Assembly (NCBI GenBank): GCA_018647025.1
Contig: JABGTQ010000219.1
Coordinates: forward strand, 1 to 8,075
From: Nitrospina sp.
GTDB lineage: Bacteria; Nitrospinota; Nitrospinia; Nitrospinales; VA-1
Direction of reading: 5' to 3'
Length of the DNA stretch: 8,075 nucleotides
The notes beneath the pieces are model-generated. The model had not been told where the DNA came from, did not search any database, and saw only the letters and a program-made list of their open reading frames with translations. The translations under genes and the position numbers were made by a program. Position 1 is the first letter of the stretch, and the number at the start of each line of letters is the position of its first letter. Shown here piece by piece: positions 1 through 5,958 of this stretch.

Positions 1-1269
1 CCACCAGAGGGGATCAAGGAGCATGAACTACTCAAGCAAGTCGAAAAAATCCAACCCGATATGGTAGCGATGAGCATCATGACATTCAACCTCCTTGATG
101 CACTCCACACCTCTGAGTCGATCAAGCGAAAGCATCCAAATATCAAAATTTGTCTGGGCGGACCTCATGTAAATATGTACCCAAAAGAAACTCTCGATCA
201 ACCAAATATAGACTATGTCGTATTTGGTGAAGGTGAAAAGATTTTCACCCAACTCATTACCTCTCTTGAAGAAGATATATCAGACTCTGCAACCTTGCAA
301 GTCATCAAAGGCTTAGGTTGGAAGAAAGATGGTATCTCCAATATCAACCCAGCTCAAACTGAGCTATTAGACCTAGATGAGCTTCCTTTCCCTGCACGTC
401 ACTTGGTTGATATCAGTAAATATAAACACATTATTGGTGAGGGCAGACAGTTTTTTAGTATTCAAGCAACTAGGGGATGTCCAGCTGCTTGCACGTTCTG
501 TGATATTCGCCAAACTAAGTTCCGTTGTCGTTCTCCAGAAAGTGTGGTTGATGAAGTAGAACAGTTAGTAAGCATTGGAGTTGACGATCTATTTTTTGTA
601 GACGATACGATAACAATCAATAAGAAAAACCTTATTGACACTTGCAATCTAATTATCGAACGTGGAATAAAAATTAATTACAAAATTTCAGCAAGAGTAG
701 ACACTATAAACGAAGAAGTTCTCCAAGCGCTAAAAAAATCCGGGTGCTATAGAATTCATTTCGGAATTGAGTCATCTAGTCCCCGTCACCTTAAGTATTT
801 GCAAAAGGGACAAACTCCTGAAAAGGTAGAACGTGCCTGTAAAATGACCCGAAAAGTCGGAATAGGATTTTTTGCTTATATGATGATCGGCATTCCCCAT
901 GAAACCAGAGAAGAGATGATGGCAACTGTCGATTTCGCCAAAAATCTAAAACCCGATTATGCACAATTTTCGATATGCACTCCCTATCCTAAAACTGAGT
1001 TATATCAGCAGATGCGCGACGAAGGTATCGTTACAGAAGACTACTGGCAAGACTTTGCTGAGCGACCTCGGGTTGATTTTAAAATCCAGTTCTGGAACAA
1101 GAGCTTTACAGAAGAAGAATTAAGGAAACTTCAAGATGAATGCCACGCCAGATTCTATAGCAGCGCCTCTTACATTATGAAGCAGATTACCAAAGTACGG
1201 TCCTGGACTGACTTTACTGCTAAAGCTCGCATGGGCACAAAAATTCTAACCAGTCGAATGGGAATTTAA
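1..1269 (+). CDS. B12-binding-domain radical SAM protein, 3' part (5' end cut by window edge)
   Basis: The frame is open from base 1, so the true start lies upstream; 422 residues are visible. Residues 1 to about 95 look like the C-terminal half of a cobalamin-binding Rossmann domain, with GGPH at 53-56 and VFGEGE at 74-79, as in B12-dependent radical SAM enzymes. The radical SAM barrel follows: the CX3CX2C cluster motif is Cys160, Cys164 and Cys167 (codons near 478-501), then FGIESSS at 254-260 and a GIPHET segment. The end (HARFY, YIMKQITKVRS) resembles the tail of the BchE/HpnJ-like group. Such enzymes do methylations, cyclisations and other radical chemistry on lipids, porphyrins or natural products; the substrate cannot be read from this sequence. 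Any cobalt-ligating DxHxxG motif would lie upstream of the window. The 112 bp gap to queE and the lack of a shared pathway suggest a separate unit. Sure of family, unsure of reaction. Confidence -1.
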   Translation, partial: PPEGIKEHELLKQVEKIQPDMVAMSIMTFNLLDALHTSESIKRKHPNIKICLGGPHVNMYPKETLDQPNIDYVVFGEGEKIFTQLITSLEEDISDSATLQVIKGLGWKKDGISNINPAQTELLDLDELPFPARHLVDISKYKHIIGEGRQFFSIQATRGCPAACTFCDIRQTKFRCRSPESVVDEVEQLVSIGVDDLFFVDDTITINKKNLIDTCNLIIERGIKINYKISARVDTINEEVLQALKKSGCYRIHFGIESSSPRHLKYLQKGQTPEKVERACKMTRKVGIGFFAYMMIGIPHETREEMMATVDFAKNLKPDYAQFSICTPYPKTELYQQMRDEGIVTEDYWQDFAERPRVDFKIQFWNKSFTEEELRKLQDECHARFYSSASYIMKQITKVRSWTDFTAKARMGTKILTSRMGI

Positions 1270-1360
1270 TGCATTTAGAAGACCTCTAGTTAATCCCATT
1301 TTAATTTATTATCTCTCTAGACAAAGTCACCCCCACCAAAACCTGTTTTTATTTTAGCCT

Positions 1361-1366
1361 TATAAC
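1361..1366 (+). promoter_or_regulatory. Possible -10 box for queE
   Basis: TATAAC lies 15 nt before the queE ATG, in the 112 bp gap after the radical SAM gene. No convincing -35 box is visible at the usual spacing, and there is no Shine-Dalgarno sequence before the ATG. If real, transcription would begin about 9 nt before the start codon, giving an almost leaderless message. The rest of the gap (1270-1360) holds no clear terminator hairpin. Weak call in an AT-rich background. Confidence -1.
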
Positions 1367-1381
1367 GTGTAAAATCAGTTT

Positions 1382-2020
1382 ATGATTGAGGTGACAGAAA
1401 TTTATAAAAGTGTCCAAGGCGAGTCAACATATATGGGACTCCCGTGTGTATTTATTCGTCTAACAGGTTGCAACCTTCGATGCGTCTGGTGTGACACGAC
1501 CCATGCGTTTCATAATGGTGACCATTTATCTATTGGCCAAATTATAGACCAAGTGAAATCGCATGGAATCAATCTAGTAGAAATAACTGGTGGAGAACCT
1601 CTTTTGCAGAAAGAAGTCTTTCCGCTTATGGAATCTCTTCTTAAAAATAAATTTAAAGTCATGTTAGAAACAAGTGGATCACTCTCAATTAAAAGTGTTC
1701 CCAGAGAAGTAATTAAAATAATAGATATTAAATGTCCCGGAAGTGGCGAGGAAGATAAAAACCTCTGGGAAAATCTAGACCATCTCTCCAGCAAAGATGA
1801 GATCAAGTTTGTTATTGCTGATAAAGTTGACTATGAGTGGAGCAAACATGTTTTACAAAGTTACAACCTTGATAAAACAAATCCAATCTTATTTTCTCCT
1901 GTCTTTGAAAAACTAAAATTAAAAAATTTAACTGCATGGATTTTGGAAGACAACCTGCCGGTTCGACTTCATACACAGTTACACAAGTATATTTGGGATC
2001 AAAAAACAATTGGGGTTTAA
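1382..2020 (+). CDS. queE: 7-carboxy-7-deazaguanine synthase (QueE), radical SAM
   Basis: QueE converts 6-carboxy-5,6,7,8-tetrahydropterin to 7-carboxy-7-deazaguanine in the cytoplasm. This is the ring-contracting step towards preQ0 and queuosine in tRNA. At 212 residues it has normal family length. The N-terminal YKSVQGES (8-15) is diagnostic. The [4Fe-4S] motif is a plain CX3CX2C (Cys30, Cys34, Cys37), without the long insertion seen in some QueE proteins. TGGEP (69-73) and ETSGS (96-100) contact SAM, DIKCPGSGE (115-123) is the usual substrate/metal region, and LHTQLHKYIW (196-205) is the typical QueE end. The ATG is placed by the N-terminal motif; it has no Shine-Dalgarno. queC, queD and queF are not in the window. 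mutY starts 5 nt after the stop, so the two are probably co-transcribed. Very secure. Confidence -1.
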   Translation: MIEVTEIYKSVQGESTYMGLPCVFIRLTGCNLRCVWCDTTHAFHNGDHLSIGQIIDQVKSHGINLVEITGGEPLLQKEVFPLMESLLKNKFKVMLETSGSLSIKSVPREVIKIIDIKCPGSGEEDKNLWENLDHLSSKDEIKFVIADKVDYEWSKHVLQSYNLDKTNPILFSPVFEKLKLKNLTAWILEDNLPVRLHTQLHKYIWDQKTIGV

Positions 2021-2025
2021 CTAGC

Positions 2026-3126
2026 GTGCCTCAAAAAAAAAAGTCTGGCCAAAAAATACTCAAATATAATCAAGATATTAGAAGAAAACTACTCACCTGG
2101 TACGATAAAACAAAACGTGACCTACCCTGGAGGAAAACAAAAGACCCCTATAGTATCTGGGTTTCCGAAATCATGCTCCAGCAGACTCAAGTTAAAACTG
2201 TAATCCCCTACTACGAACGCTGGGTTAAAATTCTCCCGACTATAGACAAACTAGCAAATGCCCCTGAGCAGAAAATTTTAAAACTCTGGGAGGGGCTTGG
2301 TTATTATTCAAGAGCAAAAAACCTTAAAAAATCTGCACTAATTATTCATAAGAAAATGAATGGAAATCTGCCTAAGACCGTGAAAGATTTACAAAACCTT
2401 CCTGGAATTGGTCGTTATACTGCTGGTGCCATATCCAGTATCGCATTTGGACTAAAAGCACCTGTCTTAGATGGTAATGTCAAACGCGTCTTCTCTCGAT
2501 TATTCTGTATTAATGATAATGGAACTACTTCATCTTTTGAAAATTGTTTATGGGAAATAGCCGAAGATCTACTGCCAGTTCGAAGGCCAGGTGATTTCAA
2601 CCAAGCTCTTATGGAGTTGGGAGCAACTGTGTGTACCCCAAAGTCACCAACATGCCAACAATGCCCTGTGCGAACAATCTGTCATGCATTTCTTAAAGAT
2701 AGCGTTAACAAATTTCCTTCAACTAAAAAAAAGATTAGTTCAAAAAAAATAGAAGTCAGCGCTGGTATTATTACAAAAAATAAAATGGTCTACATCCAAC
2801 AACGAGTAAAAAATGGTTTGATGGGTGGTCTCTGGGAGTTTCCTGGTGGAAAACGAGAAAAGGGTGAGTCGCTCGAAGAGTGTTTGAAACGAGAAATCAA
2901 AGAAGAGTTACGAGCCACTATTGAAATATCAGAAAAAGTCATGACTATCAAACATACTTATACCAATTTTCGTGTAATTCTTCACGTATTCGACTGCCAA
3001 CTTCAAGATAAAATAATTCGACCCAATGGATGTGAACAATGGAAATGGGTTTCATTATCAAACTTGAAAAAATATCCTTTTCCTGCTGCCAATGTTAAAA
3101 TTGTAAAATATCTTACTGAAAAATAA
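2026..3126 (+). CDS. mutY: A/G-specific adenine DNA glycosylase (MutY), GTG start
   Basis: MutY removes adenine mispaired with 8-oxoguanine. The 366 residues match the family. In order: LPWR (33-36), catalytic Glu48 in WVSEIMLQQTQV, LGYYSRAKN (91-99), the helix-hairpin-helix LPGIGRYTAG (125-134), catalytic Asp149 in VLDGNVKR, a [4Fe-4S] loop C-X6-C-X2-C-X5-C (Cys203, 210, 213, 219), and a C-terminal NUDIX-like domain (about 243-366) with a Nudix box at 275-294. An in-frame ATG at 1936 would overlap the conserved end of QueE by 85 nt, and the next ATG (2173) falls after Glu48. GTG at 2026 is the only usable start outside queE; a GGGG lies 10 nt upstream, and re-initiation after the queE stop is also possible. 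Odd points: a run of ten A residues directly after the start, and Tyr-Thr-Asn (312-314) in the loop that is usually Phe-Ser-His. Confidence -1.
   Translation: MPQKKKSGQKILKYNQDIRRKLLTWYDKTKRDLPWRKTKDPYSIWVSEIMLQQTQVKTVIPYYERWVKILPTIDKLANAPEQKILKLWEGLGYYSRAKNLKKSALIIHKKMNGNLPKTVKDLQNLPGIGRYTAGAISSIAFGLKAPVLDGNVKRVFSRLFCINDNGTTSSFENCLWEIAEDLLPVRRPGDFNQALMELGATVCTPKSPTCQQCPVRTICHAFLKDSVNKFPSTKKKISSKKIEVSAGIITKNKMVYIQQRVKNGLMGGLWEFPGGKREKGESLEECLKREIKEELRATIEISEKVMTIKHTYTNFRVILHVFDCQLQDKIIRPNGCEQWKWVSLSNLKKYPFPAANVKIVKYLTEK
2033..2042 (+). repeat. A10 homopolymer in the first codons of mutY
   Basis: Ten consecutive A residues span codons 3 to 6 of mutY (CAA AAA AAA AAG). Runs of this length are prone to replication and transcriptional slippage. 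One base gained or lost would frameshift mutY almost at its start. Two A8 runs at 2725-2732 and 2742-2749 lie in the linker between the glycosylase and NUDIX-like domains of the same gene. Confidence -1.
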
Positions 3127-3157
3127 TTTCTTGCAATAAAACAATCTAATTAGAACA

Positions 3158-4300
3158 ATGAACTCAGGAACCAAAGTAACTCTTGTTGGGACAGCTTCCA
3201 ATCTTGTACTTTCAATAATTAAGTTTTTTGGAGGCATCATTGGTAATAGTGCCGCCATGGTAGCCGATGCGGTTCACTCTCTTTCCGACCTATTGACTGA
3301 TGTAATTGTACTAATCACAATCAAGATAGGGCAAAAGCCTAAAGACGAGGATCATCCCTATGGCCACGGAAAGGCAGAGTCACTTGGAACAACGATTATT
3401 GGATTTATTATTATTTTAGCTGGGGTAGGATTAGCCTATGAAGCTTGGGATATTGTTCAAACTGAAGTATCTCGTATTCCAGAACCCCTGGCAGCTGGCA
3501 CTGCTTTGGTTTCTATTTTTATCAAGGAATGGTTGTTTCGCTACACACGTTCTGTGGGTAAAAAGACAAACAGTTCCATACTTCTTGCTAATGCATGGCA
3601 CCATCGTTCCGATGCCATATCATCTATCGCTGCTTTAATTGGTATAATAGGTTCAATGATAGGATTCCCCGTTCTAGATCCTATCGCTTCAGCAATGGTC
3701 TCCTTCCTGATTATGAAAGTAGGTTACGAACTTACTCTCGGAGGGTTTCGTGACTTAATGGATACCGCACTCAATGATAAAGATACGCAAAAACTTCAAG
3801 CCACAATAGACAATATATCTGGTGTCATAACATCACATGATTTGCGAACAAGAAGAATTGGTGAGGAGATTCTAATGGATGTTCACATTCAGGTAGATAG
3901 TGACCTAACCGTAACTGAGGGACATGAAGTAGCTGAAAGAGTTCGTAGGCAATTAATCAAGAATTATCCAAATACTCAGGATGTTCTCGTCCATGTAGAT
4001 GGCTATGACGACAGCGAAGTGGAGGCAATTTATAATATTTCGAGAAATGATGTTGAAATATTGCTCGCTCCAATACTTGCTAGTGCGGAAAAGGTATTAA
4101 GAAAAACACAATTGCGACTACATCACCTTAAAGGGGAAAATATTGTAGAAATTTATTTACATGGAGACTCTACAAAAACAATTGACGAGATTGAAGCTCT
4201 TCTTAAAGAAGTCAAAAGTAGTCTTTTAAAAAATGAACATATCGATGGAGTTAAATTATACTTAGAGGTTGAATCGAATAATAATTACTTAACAAAGTAA
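3158..4300 (+). CDS. Cation diffusion facilitator family transporter with extended C-terminus
   Basis: An inner-membrane divalent metal/proton antiporter of the CDF family (FieF/MMT-like), exporting ions such as Zn2+, Fe2+ or Cd2+. Six membrane segments are visible by eye (about 8-30, 33-56, 76-98, 110-128, 143-169, 172-190). Metal ligands are HSLSD in TM2 (His40, Asp44) and HHRSD in TM5 (His148, Asp152), an HxxxD/HxxxD pair that often goes with zinc. EDHPYGHGKAES (64-75) between TM2 and TM3 is the family signature. A normal ZT-dimer cytoplasmic domain spans about 200-282. The protein then continues for about 98 residues to 380, where most relatives stop near 300; this tail (His322-His323, VEIYLHGD, KLYLEVE) looks like a second copy of the same fold. 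The ATG has no clear Shine-Dalgarno and follows mutY by 31 nt. The last 16 bp overlap the convergent cupin gene. Family sure; metal unknown. Confidence -1.
   Translation: MNSGTKVTLVGTASNLVLSIIKFFGGIIGNSAAMVADAVHSLSDLLTDVIVLITIKIGQKPKDEDHPYGHGKAESLGTTIIGFIIILAGVGLAYEAWDIVQTEVSRIPEPLAAGTALVSIFIKEWLFRYTRSVGKKTNSSILLANAWHHRSDAISSIAALIGIIGSMIGFPVLDPIASAMVSFLIMKVGYELTLGGFRDLMDTALNDKDTQKLQATIDNISGVITSHDLRTRRIGEEILMDVHIQVDSDLTVTEGHEVAERVRRQLIKNYPNTQDVLVHVDGYDDSEVEAIYNISRNDVEILLAPILASAEKVLRKTQLRLHHLKGENIVEIYLHGDSTKTIDEIEALLKEVKSSLLKNEHIDGVKLYLEVESNNNYLTK
4285..4300. other. Tail-to-tail overlap of CDF and cupin genes
   Basis: The last five codons and stop region of the rightward CDF gene (stop 4298-4300) overlap the last codons of the leftward cupin gene (stop 4287-4285) by 16 bp. 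No GC-rich hairpin with a T-tract is visible on either strand around the junction, so the transcripts probably run into each other. Confidence -1.
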
Positions 4301-4677
4301 GTATCCTTATCAGAAAAAACAGGAGGGCTGTGAAGGTTAAGTAGACAGAGTGACTGCTCATCTGTTGAAAATTGATGAACAGTTCCAGGAGGAACTCTAA
4401 AAAAACAACCTTCTTTTAGGTCATAATTATTTCCATCTAGAATGGCGTTCCCAAAACCCGAGATAACGTAATATAACTCCTCTCCATTTTTATGATAACT
4501 GGGCTTCTTAATCTGAAATGGTTCCATACGCACCAAATAAGCAGAAAATTGCTCGCAGGCTTCCCGAGGTAAAAGCTGGTCGATTTTGATTCCTTTGAGG
4601 GTAATTGACTCTCCCTTGCCAGGTTCTACAAAGATGATCTGTTTTTTTTTATCATTTGATTTTTTAAGTAAGTCCAT
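4285..4677 (-). CDS. Small single-domain cupin protein
   Basis: A 130-residue protein with one cupin beta-barrel, similar to mannose-6-phosphate-isomerase-like or sugar-binding cupins. Motif 1 runs from Ser60 to Gly74: the first His of the usual HxH is Ser60, while His62 and Glu67 are kept. Motif 2, from Gly90, keeps Pro96, Gly98 and His101, with Thr105 where Asn is usual. Three of the four classical metal ligands remain, so metal binding is possible but not assured. Start choice: the ATG at 4677 overlaps the peroxiredoxin stop as TAATG and has AAGG (4686-4683) five nt upstream. A TTG at 4692 would add five residues but is less convincing. The coupling suggests co-expression with the peroxiredoxin and perhaps a shared redox or stress role. 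The substrate is unknown. Confidence -1.
   Translation of the reverse strand: MDLLKKSNDKKKQIIFVEPGKGESITLKGIKIDQLLPREACEQFSAYLVRMEPFQIKKPSYHKNGEELYYVISGFGNAILDGNNYDLKEGCFFRVPPGTVHQFSTDEQSLCLLNLHSPPVFSDKDTYFVK
4642..4650 (-). repeat. A9 homopolymer (coding strand) in the cupin N-terminus
   Basis: Nine T residues on the plus strand read as nine A residues in the cupin message, giving a Lys-Lys-Lys stretch near residues 10-12. Like the A10 run in mutY, it sits close to a gene start and could slip. Confidence -1.
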
Positions 4678-5114
4678 TATAACCTTGAACAAATATCCCC
4701 TGAATGTGTTTTTGTATCAACTTGTGAAATTGCTTCTAGAATATTTCCATCCTCACTGATCACATAAGTGATACGTGATGTATATTCATCTTCAGGACCT
4801 TTAACAGCTTTATAAGCTAGAGAAATTTCTCTATTCACATCGCATAATAATGGGTAAGGAAAATCAAACTTTGCAGCAAACGCTTTATTATCTGATTCGT
4901 TATCTAGACTAACCCCTAATATAACTGTGTTTTTTTTAATAAATTTTTCATAGTCATCACGAAATCCTTTGCCTTCTATTGTACAACCTGGGGTATCCGC
5001 CTTTGGATAAAACCATATGACGACTTTCTTTCCTCCAAAATCTTTGAGACTAACATCATTACCATTGTGATCCTTAACCGAAAAACTTGGTGCACTTGTA
5101 CCTTTTTCCAACAT
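4677..5114 (-). CDS. bcp: Thioredoxin-dependent peroxiredoxin, BCP/PrxQ type
   Basis: A cytoplasmic thiol peroxidase that reduces hydrogen peroxide and organic hydroperoxides. 145 residues, slightly short for the family (about 150-157), lacking the last few C-terminal residues. The active site is PKADTPGC: Pro37, Thr41 and peroxidatic Cys44; Arg114 in TSRITYVI completes the site. In typical BCP a resolving Cys sits five residues after the peroxidatic one (CTxxxC); here that position is Lys49. Other cysteines are Cys91 and Cys142, four residues from the end. The ATG at 5114 is fixed by AAGGAGG eight nt upstream and by alignment of MLEKGTSAPSF with family N-termini. A TTG at 5189 would add 25 unlikely residues read from the intergenic gap. 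The stop overlaps the cupin start. It lies 122 bp downstream of ispD and may have its own promoter. Confidence -1.
   Translation of the reverse strand: MLEKGTSAPSFSVKDHNGNDVSLKDFGGKKVVIWFYPKADTPGCTIEGKGFRDDYEKFIKKNTVILGVSLDNESDNKAFAAKFDFPYPLLCDVNREISLAYKAVKGPEDEYTSRITYVISEDGNILEAISQVDTKTHSGDICSRL
4683..4686 (-). promoter_or_regulatory. Ribosome binding site that decides the cupin start
   Basis: AAGG on the minus strand, 5 nt before the ATG at 4677 and inside the last codons of the peroxiredoxin gene. It supports the ATG over the upstream TTG at 4692. Confidence -1.
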
Positions 5115-5122
5115 AAAAAAAA

Positions 5123-5129
5123 CCTCCTT
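5123..5129 (-). promoter_or_regulatory. Strong Shine-Dalgarno for the peroxiredoxin gene
   Basis: AAGGAGG on the minus strand, 8 nt before the ATG at 5114. It is by far the strongest ribosome binding site in the window and fixes the start. The spacer between it and the ATG is a run of eight T on the coding strand. Confidence -1.
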
Positions 5130-5139
5130 CACATTATTT

Positions 5140-5145
5140 ATAATA
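5140..5145 (-). promoter_or_regulatory. Possible -10 box for the peroxiredoxin gene
   Basis: TATTAT on the minus strand, about 10 nt before the Shine-Dalgarno. Only a poor -35 candidate (TTTCTG) lies 17 nt upstream. The 122 bp ispD-peroxiredoxin gap leaves room for a promoter, but the region is AT-rich, so such boxes arise by chance. Weak call. Confidence -1.
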
Positions 5146-5236
5146 CAACCTCTTAGAAATCTCAGAAAAACAAAATACCAACAACTCAAATTGGCTAAAA
5201 CTAAATACTACAGACTTAAAATTATTTTTTATAGGT

Positions 5237-5917
5237 TTATTTTATTCTCGAAAGTAGACTTTCTGCCAATAAAAGGTCTTCTTTTCGAGTGATTTTGATG
5301 TTCAATTCTGAGCCAGAAACTATCTTGACCTGCGCACCTAAGTATTCAATCAAAGATCCTTCATCAGTGCCATAATAAGAATCTTTCTTAGCTTTTTTAA
5401 AAGCTTGCTGAAGCAGTGTATATCGAAATGCTTGCGGTGTCTGTACTCGCCATAACCTATCCCTCGAAATCGTTTGCTTCACAAAACCATCTAAAACCTG
5501 TTTTAATGTATCACTAACTGGTATTGCTGTAATGGCAGCTCCATGTTGCTGCGCGGCTTCTACCGTGGCGGTTATCATTTTGGATGTGGTGAATGGTCTC
5601 ACACCATCATGAACTACTACGATGTCTGTTCCCCCCTCTATGGAGTTGAATCCGTTATAAACTGAATCTTGGCGTTGTTCCCCACCCGCAACTACCTTCC
5701 TAACAAATCCATATTCCTTCATCCAATCTTCACCTATTAAGTCTACGTCTGCCTGAGGCATCACAAGAACAACATAATCAATTAGCTTACAGAAAGAGAA
5801 TACCTTAAGCGTATGGTGAAGCAGCGGTTTACCCTGAATTTCTAAAAACTGTTTTGGAACTGAAGTGCCAATTCGTTTGCCTTGACCTGCTGCAGTTATA
5901 ATTGCACCAACTTTCAT
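5237..5917 (-). CDS. ispD: 2-C-methyl-D-erythritol 4-phosphate cytidylyltransferase
   Basis: IspD joins MEP and CTP to give CDP-methylerythritol, the third step of the MEP isoprenoid pathway, in the cytoplasm. 226 residues, normal length. The N-terminal nucleotide-binding loop AAGQGKRIG (9-17) is followed by PKQF (21-24) and GKPLLHHTL. AGGEQRQDSVYNG (77-89) and VHDGVRPF (102-109) are characteristic. Arg152 in ISRDRLWR, TPQAF (160-164), TDEGSLIE (184-191) and NIKIT with Lys208 complete the active site. The ATG at 5917 gives the expected N-terminus; only a weak GAAG lies upstream. It follows radA by 41 nt and may be read from the radA transcript. ispF, often next to or fused with ispD, is not in the window. 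Very secure. Confidence -1.
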   Translation of the reverse strand: MKVGAIITAAGQGKRIGTSVPKQFLEIQGKPLLHHTLKVFSFCKLIDYVVLVMPQADVDLIGEDWMKEYGFVRKVVAGGEQRQDSVYNGFNSIEGGTDIVVVHDGVRPFTTSKMITATVEAAQQHGAAITAIPVSDTLKQVLDGFVKQTISRDRLWRVQTPQAFRYTLLQQAFKKAKKDSYYGTDEGSLIEYLGAQVKIVSGSELNIKITRKEDLLLAESLLSRIK

Positions 5918-5958
5918 TTATTAGCTTCTATACAAAGAGTTGTGCTGACAGATTCGAA

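Noticed and set aside
1270..1360. Possible terminator after the radical SAM gene
   Set aside because: Only very short TCTAG/CTAGA-type inverted matches are present, with no GC stem or T-tract after them.
1510..2009. Minus-strand open frames opposite queE
   Set aside because: They overlap a fully conserved gene, and their translations resemble no family.
1382..3126. queE-mutY adjacency as a functional system
   Set aside because: The products act in unrelated pathways (tRNA modification and base excision repair), so close spacing alone is not evidence for a joint role.
4678..4692. TTG start for the cupin at 4692
   Set aside because: The ATG at 4677 has a well-placed AAGG and a TAATG overlap with the gene before it.
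5115..5189. N-terminal extension of the peroxiredoxin from a TTG at 5189
   Set aside because: The extra 25 residues do not match the family, and the strong AAGGAGG points to the ATG at 5114.
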